DNA from: Pseudomonadota bacterium
Lineage (GTDB): Bacteria > Pseudomonadota > Alphaproteobacteria > Rhizobiales > Segnochrobactraceae
Assembly: GCA_023442215.1 (NCBI GenBank)
Contig: JAEZMP010000363.1
Location: forward strand, 1-7,655
Length of the DNA stretch: 7,655 nt
Reading direction: 5' to 3'
The position numbers and the translations under genes are program-made. Shown here one piece after another: positions 1 through 6,466 of the stretch. Positions within the stretch are counted from its first letter, which is position 1. Each line of letters starts with the position of its first letter. The notes under the pieces were generated by a model. The model saw only the letters and a list, made by a program, of their open reading frames with translations. It did no database searches and was not told the origin of the DNA.

Positions 1-507
1 CTTGCGGGCGAACAGCGCCGCCGGGAAGTTCCACGCGGTGATGCCGGCGACGACGCCATAGGGCACGCGCTGGATCCAGATCTGTTCGTCGCGGTGCTCG
101 CCGGGGAAGATCTCGCCCTGCAGGTGGCGGGCGCTTTCGGCAGCATAGCGCAGCAGCAGCGCCGAGAAGCCGACATCGATGCGGGATTCCGGCAGGATCT
201 TGCCGCCCTCGGCGGTGAGGAGATGGGCCAGCGTCTCGCTGTTCTCCTCGATCAGGTTGGCGAGCTTGTGGAGCAGCGCGCCGCGCTCCAGCGAGGTCGC
301 CGCGTTCCAGCCGGGCTGCGCCTTGCGCGCCGCCGCCACCGCGCGGTCGGCATCCTCGATGGTGGCCGCGGGAACCGCCGCGACGATGCTGCCGTCCTTG
401 GGGTTCTCGATTTCGCGGCGCTCCCGGCCCGCCGAATCGACCCAGCGGCCGCCGATATAGACCTGGTTCTCGGCGATGCCGAAGTCGCGCATGGTCTGGA
501 CAGTCAT
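1..507 (-). CDS. Aldehyde dehydrogenase, AldA-like, N-terminal part (runs off the left edge)
   Basis: Partial gene: only the first 169 codons lie in the window, and the open frame continues past base 1. The product is an NAD(P)-dependent aldehyde dehydrogenase, which oxidises an aldehyde to its carboxylic acid in the cytoplasm. Visible family marks are YIGGRW (residues 17-22), ENP at 34-36, AEGGK at 99-103 and ITAWNFP at 156-162, whose N160 is the oxyanion-hole asparagine. The catalytic Cys and general-base Glu would lie beyond the edge. Spacing between EGGK and WNFP resembles E. coli AldA (lactaldehyde/glycolaldehyde dehydrogenase), by memory, but succinate-semialdehyde dehydrogenases share these motifs, so the substrate is open. 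The ATG at 505-507 follows GGGAGG five bases upstream; a second Met at residue 6 has no better site. It lies 59 bases after the permease stop, so it is probably the last visible gene of the transport operon. Inferred role: oxidation of a sugar-derived aldehyde linked to the C4 acid pathway. Confidence 0.93.
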   Translation of the reverse strand, partial: MTVQTMRDFGIAENQVYIGGRWVDSAGRERREIENPKDGSIVAAVPAATIEDADRAVAAARKAQPGWNAATSLERGALLHKLANLIEENSETLAHLLTAEGGKILPESRIDVGFSALLLRYAAESARHLQGEIFPGEHRDEQIWIQRVPYGVVAGITAWNFPAALFARK

Positions 508-566
508 GTCTGCCTCCCGATGTTCGGATTTGTCTCGTTTCGCTGCGGGCTTTCCAACGGATTCTC

Positions 567-1550
567 TTACTTGATGATGCCGATCTTCTTGCGATCGATC
601 GTCACGAAGACCGAGAGAACCAGCACGAGGCCCTTCACGATGTTCTGGAAATACGGATCCAGGCCGATGATGTTCATCCCGTTCGACAGGATTGTGATGA
701 TCAGGGCGCCGAGAATGGTGCCCTGAATGCTACCGATGCCGCCGGTGAGCGGCGTGCCGCCCACCACCACCGCGGCGATGGCGTCGAGTTCAAGCCCCTC
801 GCCGAGCTGCGCGGTCGCGGCCATGGAGCGCGCACCCTGCAGCAGTCCGGCCATGCCGCACAAGAGGCCGAGCAGGGCGAAGATCGCGATCTTGACGCGG
901 TCGACGCGGATGCCCGTGAGATGCGCGATGCGCTCGCCGCCGCCGATGGCGCGAACCTCGCGGCCGAACACGGTGAAGTTCAGGATCACCGCGGCCACGA
1001 CGATGAGGGCGAGGGCGATCAGCACCGAATGCGGGATGCCGGCGGTGCGTCCGGAATAGACATCGAGGAAGCCCTCGTCCTCGATGGAGATCGGGGCGCC
1101 GCGCGTGAAATAGAGCACGATGCCGCGATAGACCACCATCGCGCCGAGCGTGACCATGAACGACGGCACCTTGCCCTTGGCCACCACGAGGCCGTTGATG
1201 AGGCCGCAGGCGAGGCCGATGGCGCAGGCCGGCACGATGGCGAACACGCCGAGGCTCGCCGAGGTCGCCGCCGCTACCAGCGCCGCGAGGGCGACGATCG
1301 CCCCGACCGACAGGTCGATGGAGCCGGCGATGATCACGAACGTCATGCCGAGCGCGGCCACCAGCAGCACCACGGCCTGCTGGGCGACGATCATCAGATT
1401 GTTGAACTGGAGGAAGCGCGGCGAGGCCAGCGAGAAGATCGCGACCAGAACCACGAGCAGCAGGATCGGGAAGAAGCGCCGCACGTCCTCGCGCCGGAAG
1501 CGGCGGGATTCCGCCTGCGCTGCGCCGACCTGGGATCTGGTGGTGGTCAT
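567..1550 (-). CDS. Sugar ABC transporter permease, RbsC-like (BPD_transp_2 family)
   Basis: Inner-membrane channel subunit of a ribose-type (CUT2) sugar importer, 327 residues, the usual size. A charged cytoplasmic N-terminus (1-27) precedes a first hydrophobic segment at about 28-44. Further segments lie at about 55-75, 82-98, 103-123, 128-147, 174-195, 219-240, 254-268, 275-296 and 303-317. The family signature GSIDLSVG is at 76-83, and the coupling-loop-like stretch GGTPLTGGIGS is at 264-274, matching the GGTSLxGGxGS motif of RbsC-type permeases. As in other CUT2 systems it probably works as a homodimer with the double-domain ATPase encoded just upstream. The ATG at 1548-1550 follows GAGGAG, part of which is the ATPase stop codon: only ten bases separate the two genes, so translation is probably coupled. 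The substrate is not set by the permease sequence; the context suggests a C4 sugar or acid sugar. Confidence 0.95.
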   Translation of the reverse strand: MTTTRSQVGAAQAESRRFRREDVRRFFPILLLVVLVAIFSLASPRFLQFNNLMIVAQQAVVLLVAALGMTFVIIAGSIDLSVGAIVALAALVAAATSASLGVFAIVPACAIGLACGLINGLVVAKGKVPSFMVTLGAMVVYRGIVLYFTRGAPISIEDEGFLDVYSGRTAGIPHSVLIALALIVVAAVILNFTVFGREVRAIGGGERIAHLTGIRVDRVKIAIFALLGLLCGMAGLLQGARSMAATAQLGEGLELDAIAAVVVGGTPLTGGIGSIQGTILGALIITILSNGMNIIGLDPYFQNIVKGLVLVLSVFVTIDRKKIGIIK

Positions 1551-1560
1551 GACGCTCTCC

Positions 1561-3036
1561 TCAGGTCATATGCCGGATGATGATGTCTTCGGTCGTCCCG
1601 GCCGGGTCGTCGATGGCGGCGGCGATCCGCCGCTCGCGCATGACGATGATCCGGTCGCTGAGGCCGATGAGTTCGTTGAGGTCCTCGCTCGCGAGCAGGA
1701 TCGCGAGCCCCGCTTCGGCGGCTTCGCGCAGCGAGCGGTAGATTTCCGCCCGCGCACCGACGTCGACGCCGCGGGTCGGGTTGTTGAGCAGCAGCACCCG
1801 CGGGTCCGTCGCGAGGCACTTGCCTAGCACGACCTTCTGCAGGTTGCCGCCGCTGAGCGAGCCGGTGCGCGCCTTCTCGGAGCTGGTCTTGATCAGGAGC
1901 CGCCGGATCAGCGCATTGGCGAGGTCGCGCGCGCCCCGGCGGTCGAAGAACGGCCCACGCCGGGGTGGGCGCGCCATCACCAGATTGTCGAGCACGCTGG
2001 CATCGACGATCAGCCCCTCGGTGTTGCGCTCGCCCGGCACGTAGGCGACGCCGCGGTTCCACGCATCGGCCGGCAGGCGGGCGCGCATCGGCGCACCGCC
2101 GAGGGCGAGGGTGCCCGCGCGCGGCTGCACCGCGCCGGCCGCGACCTCCAGGATGCGCTCGCCGCCCGCGCCCTTGAGCCCGGCGATGCCGAGAATTTCG
2201 CCGGCGCGCACCGCAAGCGAACTCGGCTGCAGCCCGTCGCAGGCGACCTCGTCGAAGCGGATCACCGGGTCGCCGCCGACGCGGGAGGCGCGCGGCGGGA
2301 ACAGCCCCTGCGAAAGGTCCCGGCCGACCATGCGGCTCTGGATGCCGTCGCGGTCGAGTTCGCCGGCCTCGAAATCGCCGACCTTGCGGCCGTCCTTGAG
2401 AATGGTCAGGCGGTCGGCGACGGCCCCGATCTCGGCGAGGTGGTGGGAAACGAACGCCACCACGAGCCCCTGAGCCTTCAGCGCCTGCATGGCGGCCAGC
2501 AGCCGGTCGACCTCGCGGTGGTTGAGGAAGGCGGTCGATTCGTCGAACAGCACCGCGCGCGGCCCGGTGGAAAGCGCGCGGGCGACCTCGATGCACTTCC
2601 ACTGGCCGAGATCGAGCCGGGCGAGGGGCTGCGTCACCGAGATCTCGGCGGAGAGCATGTCGAGCAGCGCCTGCGCCTCGCGACGCAGCGCCGACTGGCT
2701 GAGCAGGCCGCCGCGGCGAAAACGCGCGAGCTGGCCGGCGAAGATGTTCTCCGCCACCGAAAGCGACGGATTGATGGTGATTTCCTGGAACACCAGGCGC
2801 ACGCCGCGGCGCGTCGCCTCGGCGAGCGAGCGCGGAGCATAGGGCTCGCCGGCGAGCGTCATGCGGCCGGTATCGGGCTGTTCCGCCCCGGCGAGGATCT
2901 TGAGCAGCGTCGACTTGCCGGCGCCGTTCTCCCCGACCAGCGCATGCACCTTGCCGGGATCGAGCGTGATCGACACGCCCGAGAGGGCGCGGGTGCTGCC
3001 GAACGTTCTGGCGATATCCTTGGCGACGATCTGCAC
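1561..3036 (-). CDS. Sugar ABC transporter ATP-binding protein, RbsA/MglA-like, two nucleotide-binding domains
   Basis: Cytoplasmic ATPase of the ribose-type importer, 491 residues with two fused ABC domains, the normal architecture. Domain 1 has Walker A GENGAGKST (35-43), Q-loop Q84, signature LDLGQ (141-145, instead of LSxGQ), Walker B VLFDES (162-167, Pro of DEP replaced by Ser) and switch His198. Domain 2 has the degenerate P-loop GLKGAGGER (286-294) typical of the second half of this family, a good signature LSGGNLQ (394-400), and LLLNNPTRG (415-423) where RbsA proteins have LILDEPTRG. The Walker B Asp and catalytic Glu of domain 2 are thus both Asn (codons AAC, 1780-1785), so hydrolysis probably relies on domain 1. 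The start is GTG (3034-3036): no ATG or other start lies nearby upstream in frame, and the N-terminus aligns with RbsA from residue 1; the ribosome site (AGGGA) is modest. It follows the binding-protein gene by 91 bases holding a strong stem-loop, and precedes the permease by ten bases. Confidence 0.95.
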   Translation of the reverse strand: MQIVAKDIARTFGSTRALSGVSITLDPGKVHALVGENGAGKSTLLKILAGAEQPDTGRMTLAGEPYAPRSLAEATRRGVRLVFQEITINPSLSVAENIFAGQLARFRRGGLLSQSALRREAQALLDMLSAEISVTQPLARLDLGQWKCIEVARALSTGPRAVLFDESTAFLNHREVDRLLAAMQALKAQGLVVAFVSHHLAEIGAVADRLTILKDGRKVGDFEAGELDRDGIQSRMVGRDLSQGLFPPRASRVGGDPVIRFDEVACDGLQPSSLAVRAGEILGIAGLKGAGGERILEVAAGAVQPRAGTLALGGAPMRARLPADAWNRGVAYVPGERNTEGLIVDASVLDNLVMARPPRRGPFFDRRGARDLANALIRRLLIKTSSEKARTGSLSGGNLQKVVLGKCLATDPRVLLLNNPTRGVDVGARAEIYRSLREAAEAGLAILLASEDLNELIGLSDRIIVMRERRIAAAIDDPAGTTEDIIIRHMT

Positions 3037-3060
3037 GGGCGTCCCTGCGGATTGAGGGAG

Positions 3061-3091
3061 CGCGGCCGGGCGTGATGGGTGCCCGGCCGCG
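3061..3091 (-). promoter_or_regulatory. Perfect 11-bp stem-loop between binding-protein and ATPase genes (probable mRNA stabiliser/attenuator)
   Basis: CGCGGCCGGGC (3061-3071) and GCCCGGCCGCG (3081-3091) are exact inverted repeats around a nine-base loop. In the leftward transcript this hairpin lies between the binding-protein stop (3128) and the ATPase start (3036). No run of T follows on the minus strand, so it is not a classical intrinsic terminator. In sugar ABC operons such intercistronic stem-loops commonly protect the 3' end of the upstream message or cause partial termination, giving more binding protein than membrane parts (known for malE-malF); applying that here is inference. The hairpin itself is read directly from the sequence. 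Confidence 0.7.
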
Positions 3092-3106
3092 GCCTGTTGA
3101 TCGGGA

Positions 3107-3122
3107 GGGCGGCGAGGCGCCC
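3107..3122 (-). repeat. Small GC stem-loop just after the binding-protein stop codon
   Basis: On the minus strand GGGCG pairs with CGCCC across a six-base loop, a few bases after the TAA stop of the binding-protein gene. It is only five base pairs in very GC-rich DNA, so it may be chance. If real, it would stack next to the larger stem-loop at 3061-3091. No T-run follows. Confidence 0.25.
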
Positions 3123-3127
3123 GGCGG

Positions 3128-4198
3128 TTACTTCGAGTATTTCAGCTCGAAGGAAGCCGCGCCCGCATTCGGGTTGTAGACCTGCGAATGGGCCTTGAAG
3201 TCATAGGGCGGCACGCCGCCCGGGAAGTCGGCTTCGAACTGCGGCACCAGCGCCTTGGTGAGCGGCAGGAGCTTCAGCTTGACGTTGTCCTGGTCCTTCG
3301 GGATCGCATGACCCTTGATGGCGTCGTACATCATCACGAGCGCGAAACCGCCCTGCAGCCAGTGGCCGCCGATGTCGAACAGCAGGTCGCCGTCCTTCAC
3401 CGCCTGGACGTTCTCCGGGTTGAGGTCCATGGCCACGACCAGGACGTCCTTGCCCGGCTGCTTGCCGGCATTCTTGAGGGCGGTCAGAACGCCCGTCGCT
3501 GTGCCGCCGTTCGCCGCCCACACGCCCTTGATGTCGGGATGGCCCTGATAGAGCGACTCGAACACGGTCTGGGAGGTGTCGCGCACGAAGTTGCCGTCGA
3601 CCTCGCCGGCCACGACCACTTCGGGATGATCCTTCAGCGCGTCCTCGAGGCCCTTGCGGCGGTCGATCGCCACCGAGGTGCCGGCGGTGCCGTTCACCAC
3701 GCCGATCACCTTCTTGCCGTTGGCGTCGGGCGTCATGGCCGCGAACAGCGCCTCGGCCATCTGGCGGCCGGCGTCCTGGTCGCTCGGCCCGACGAAGGCG
3801 AGATAGTTCGGGAAGCGCTCCGACTGGGGCGAGAAGTCGGGATAGCTGTCGGTCAGGATCACCGGGATGTTGGCGTCCTTCGCCAGCGTCAGGCCGCGGG
3901 CCGCCGTCGCCCAGTAGGGCGTGAAGATGATGCCGTCGGCCGGCTGCGCCACGAGATCCTCGAGCGACTTCACCATCTGGTCGGGCTTGTTGTCGGCATT
4001 GAGCACGACGAGATTGACGCCGAGCTCGTCGGCGCCCTTCTTCATGAAGTCGACATAGTTGTTCCAGAACTGCGCGGCGAGGGTCGGCACCACGACGCCG
4101 ATGGTCGGCTTGTCGCTTGCGGCCGAGGCCGGCATCGCGCCGAGCACCAGCGGCATGGCCAGCGCCACGAGCGCATTGCGGATCTTGCTGGAAATCAT
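3128..4198 (-). CDS. Periplasmic sugar-binding protein of ABC importer, RbsB-like (Peripla_BP_4 family)
   Basis: Substrate-binding subunit of the ribose-type importer, 356 residues including an export signal. The N-terminus has basic residues K5 and R7, a hydrophobic core at about 9-21 and a signal peptidase I site after PASA, cleaving near residue 26; no lipobox Cys is seen. The mature protein starts with IGVVVPTL (33-40) and shows ADNKPDQ (68-74), QPADGIIF (85-92), GTAGTSVAIDRRKG (170-183), WAANGG (227-232) and VVAMDLN (254-260), the successive strand and ligand-loop positions of the family. By eye, N230 and D258 match RbsB ligand residues, but the Asp-Arg pair that clamps ribose appears here as DS (117-118) and the late Gln is lost, so ribose is unlikely to be the ligand. 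The ATG (4196-4198) follows GGAGG five bases upstream. Gaps of 108 bases (to pdxA2 upstream) and 91 bases (to the ATPase downstream) both contain inverted repeats. Confidence 0.95.
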   Translation of the reverse strand: MISSKIRNALVALAMPLVLGAMPASAASDKPTIGVVVPTLAAQFWNNYVDFMKKGADELGVNLVVLNADNKPDQMVKSLEDLVAQPADGIIFTPYWATAARGLTLAKDANIPVILTDSYPDFSPQSERFPNYLAFVGPSDQDAGRQMAEALFAAMTPDANGKKVIGVVNGTAGTSVAIDRRKGLEDALKDHPEVVVAGEVDGNFVRDTSQTVFESLYQGHPDIKGVWAANGGTATGVLTALKNAGKQPGKDVLVVAMDLNPENVQAVKDGDLLFDIGGHWLQGGFALVMMYDAIKGHAIPKDQDNVKLKLLPLTKALVPQFEADFPGGVPPYDFKAHSQVYNPNAGAASFELKYSK

Positions 4199-4232
4199 TC
4201 CTTCCTCCCGAGGGCCGGCTTTGACGTTGTGG

Positions 4233-4257
4233 CGATCGGGCCGGCCCGTTCCGATCG
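4233..4257 (-). repeat. Nested inverted repeats in the pdxA2-binding protein gap
   Basis: CGATCGG (4233-4239) and CCGATCG (4251-4257) are exact inverted repeats with an 11-base loop, and a perfect 12-bp palindrome CGGGCCGGCCCG (4237-4248) overlaps the left arm, so the two structures are mutually exclusive. In the leftward transcript they lie between the PdxA2 stop (4307) and the binding-protein ribosome site. They could be a processing or stabilising hairpin, or an operator for an internal promoter. I see no convincing -35/-10 pair here. The 108-base gap holds no small gene that I can recognise. Confidence 0.45.
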
Positions 4258-4278
4258 GCGTTTTGACGGGAGGCGGAC

Positions 4279-4292
4279 GGTCGTGTTCGACC
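4279..4292. repeat. 5-bp hairpin with T-tract on the plus strand, just after pdxA2
   Basis: GGTCG and CGACC pair across the four-base loop TGTT, and TTTT follows at 4293-4296 on the plus strand. The shape is that of a short rho-independent terminator for rightward transcription, but no rightward gene ends here. In the leftward message it is only a small hairpin 14 bases after the PdxA2 stop codon. It may be chance; it is listed because it is the only T-tract hairpin noted in the gap. Confidence 0.2.
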
Positions 4293-4306
4293 TTTTCCGC
4301 CCCGCT

Positions 4307-5341
<1,035 letters not shown>

Positions 5342-5407
5342 GAAGCGCCTCCGGTTTCGATGTGCGGCGACCCTAGCGACGGCATGGAAGATTGTGAAGC
5401 CATAAAA

Positions 5408-5436
5408 TTCCACATCGTTGCAAAATGTTCCAAATC
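5408..5436. promoter_or_regulatory. Direct repeat TTCCA(C/A)ATC at 20-bp spacing, candidate DeoR operator
   Basis: TTCCACATC (5408-5416) and TTCCAAATC (5428-5436) match at eight of nine positions and start exactly 20 bases apart, about two helical turns, so a multimeric regulator could touch both on one face. The right copy lies in AAATGTTCCAAATC, which resembles DeoR/GlpR-family half-sites with ATGTTC. More TTCCA pentamers occur at 5514-5518 and, inverted, at 5385-5389. The repeat overlaps the probable leftward promoter, as expected for repression of pdxA2. The repeat is seen; the operator role is inference. Confidence 0.4.
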
Positions 5437-5449
5437 ACGCCGCAAAGCA

Positions 5450-5460
5450 GCATTGAATGC
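5450..5460. repeat. 11-bp palindrome GCATTGAATGC
   Basis: Five-base arms GCATT and AATGC around a single G. Its centre (5455) lies 22 bases from the centre of the larger palindrome at 5470-5484, which also contains GCATT. The similar core and helical spacing suggest a pair of binding sites for one dimeric or tetrameric repressor; this is inference. Confidence 0.4.
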
Positions 5461-5491
5461 CGGCTTTCACGCTGCATTGCAGCGAAGCCGG
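5460..5491. promoter_or_regulatory. 32-bp interrupted palindrome, candidate main operator
   Basis: A perfect 15-bp palindrome CGCTGCATTGCAGCG (5470-5484) is flanked by outer arms CCGGCTT (5460-5466) and AAGCCGG (5485-5491). The outer arms are separated from the core by three bases on the left and none on the right. All 14 arm pairs match. In RNA this would be a long bulged hairpin, but no T-run follows directly in either direction, so a terminator is unlikely. Its place midway between the two putative promoters fits an operator shared by both divergent transcripts. The binding protein is not proven: DeoR is the only regulator encoded here. Confidence 0.55.
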
Positions 5492-5644
5492 ACGCTTGAC
5501 TTGCTTCGAAAGCTTCCATTTTTTACCACTGGTGAGCGAGGCAACCGCGGCGGCGACGCCGTCCGGCGGCGCCCGTTCTGTGGCATTCTGCGTCTGCCGC
5601 GTGCACCGCGGCGGATCTAAACCCGGACGTTCACCGGATCATCC

Positions 5645-6466
5645 ATGGCAACGAACCGTCGTCCCGAACTCATCCCGGCCCAACGGCGCGCCTATGTGCT
5701 CGAGCACATCCGCAAGCGTGGCGCCGCCTCCATCCAGGAACTGGCGGAGGCGACGGGCATCTCGATGTCGACCGTCCGGCGCGATCTCGAACACCTGGAG
5801 GAACGGGGCTATCTGGAGCGCTCCCACGGCGGCGCCGTGATCCCCAAGCAGTTGCAATCGACCTTCGAGCCGGAGGCCGCCATCACCGCCGAGTTCGACC
5901 GGGCGGAGAAGGAGGCGATCGGCCTTGCCGCGGCAGCCACACTGCATTCCGGGGCGAGCGTGCTGTTCGACAGCAGCTCCACCGTGCTCGCCGCCGCGCG
6001 TGCCGCCGTCGACCGCGGCCTGGCGCTGACGGCTGTGACCAACGATCTCGGCATCGGGCAGGCGCTCGCCGGCGCCGGCAATGTCCGCGTCGTCATCCTC
6101 GGCGGCTCGCTGCGGCCGGGATCCCTGACGATGGTGGGCGAGCCGGGCGAAGGGCTGCTCGGCAAGCTGAACGCGGACGTCGCCTTCCTCGGCACCCATG
6201 CCATCAGCGGCACGGCCCTGACCGAGACCTCGATGGAGGCCGCCGCGATGAAGCGGGCGATGATCGCCGCCGCGCGCCGGGTGGTGCTTCTCGCCGACGC
6301 CTCGAAGTTCCGCGAGGCGGCGTTCTGCCAGATCTGCGAACTCGGCGAGATCGACGAGATGATCACCGACGACCGCGCCGATCCGGCCGAGATCGAGCGG
6401 CTGCGCTCGCTCGGGATCACGGTGACCGTCGTGAAGGCCGGTGGCGCGGCGGTCAGCGCGGCATGA
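5645..6466 (+). CDS. DeoR/GlpR-family transcriptional regulator
   Basis: Cytoplasmic sugar-phosphate-responsive regulator, usually a repressor, 273 residues (family usually 250-270). The N-terminal winged helix-turn-helix spans about 12-66: ASIQELAEATGIS (28-40) then MSTVRRDLEHLEERG (41-55), where STVRRDL is the recognition helix, and the wing RSHGGAV (59-65). The C-terminal sensor domain (about 80-265) has the phosphosugar-isomerase-like fold seen in LFDSSSTV (107-114), TNDLGIG (132-138), LGGSLRPGSLTMVGE (152-166), TETSMEAAAMKR (193-204) and LADASKF (216-222). The ATG at 5645 is the only start: an in-frame stop at 5618-5620 excludes upstream starts, and the ribosome site is weak (GGA only). 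Its stop overlaps the kinase start by four bases (ATGA), so the two are co-transcribed. Likely effector: a 4-phosphorylated C4 acid or dihydroxyacetone phosphate. Likely targets: both operons leaving the shared control region, including its own. Effector and targets are inference. Confidence 0.95.
   Translation: MATNRRPELIPAQRRAYVLEHIRKRGAASIQELAEATGISMSTVRRDLEHLEERGYLERSHGGAVIPKQLQSTFEPEAAITAEFDRAEKEAIGLAAAATLHSGASVLFDSSSTVLAAARAAVDRGLALTAVTNDLGIGQALAGAGNVRVVILGGSLRPGSLTMVGEPGEGLLGKLNADVAFLGTHAISGTALTETSMEAAAMKRAMIAAARRVVLLADASKFREAAFCQICELGEIDEMITDDRADPAEIERLRSLGITVTVVKAGGAAVSAA

Larger units (their letters stand above)
5342..5644. promoter_or_regulatory. Divergent control region between pdxA2 and the DeoR gene
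   Basis: About 303 bases without a gene, containing the start signals for both transcripts. Two AT-richer patches (about 5383-5460 and 5495-5530) stand out from the GC-rich surroundings and are the likely promoter cores. Rightward, TTGACT (5496-5501) followed 17 bases later by a weak T-rich -10 (5519-5524) is a possible promoter for the repressor-kinase pair. Leftward, a TTGGAA-type -35 on the minus strand (about 5428-5433) with an AT-rich -10 zone near 5401-5411 is possible but poor. Operator-like structures (the 32-bp interrupted palindrome, a second palindrome, a spaced direct repeat) lie between these patches. The stretch 5525-5644 is GC-rich leader with an ACCGCGGCGG direct repeat (5544-5553 and 5605-5614) and a small CGCCG-TC-CGGCG inverted repeat (5557-5568). 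Confidence 0.7.

Noticed and set aside
94..726. Rightward open frame of 210 codons across the aldehyde dehydrogenase start and permease end
   Set aside because: Antisense to the aldehyde dehydrogenase N-terminus and the permease C-terminus, both supported by motifs and ribosome sites.
1547..2602. Leftward open frame of 351 codons overlapping the ATPase gene in another frame
   Set aside because: Arg/Pro/Gly-rich out-of-frame translation of the ATPase gene; the ATPase frame contains all ABC motifs.
5460..5524. Rightward terminator made of the large palindrome and the T-run at 5519-5524
   Set aside because: The T-run starts about 28 bases after the hairpin, too far for intrinsic termination, and no rightward gene ends upstream.
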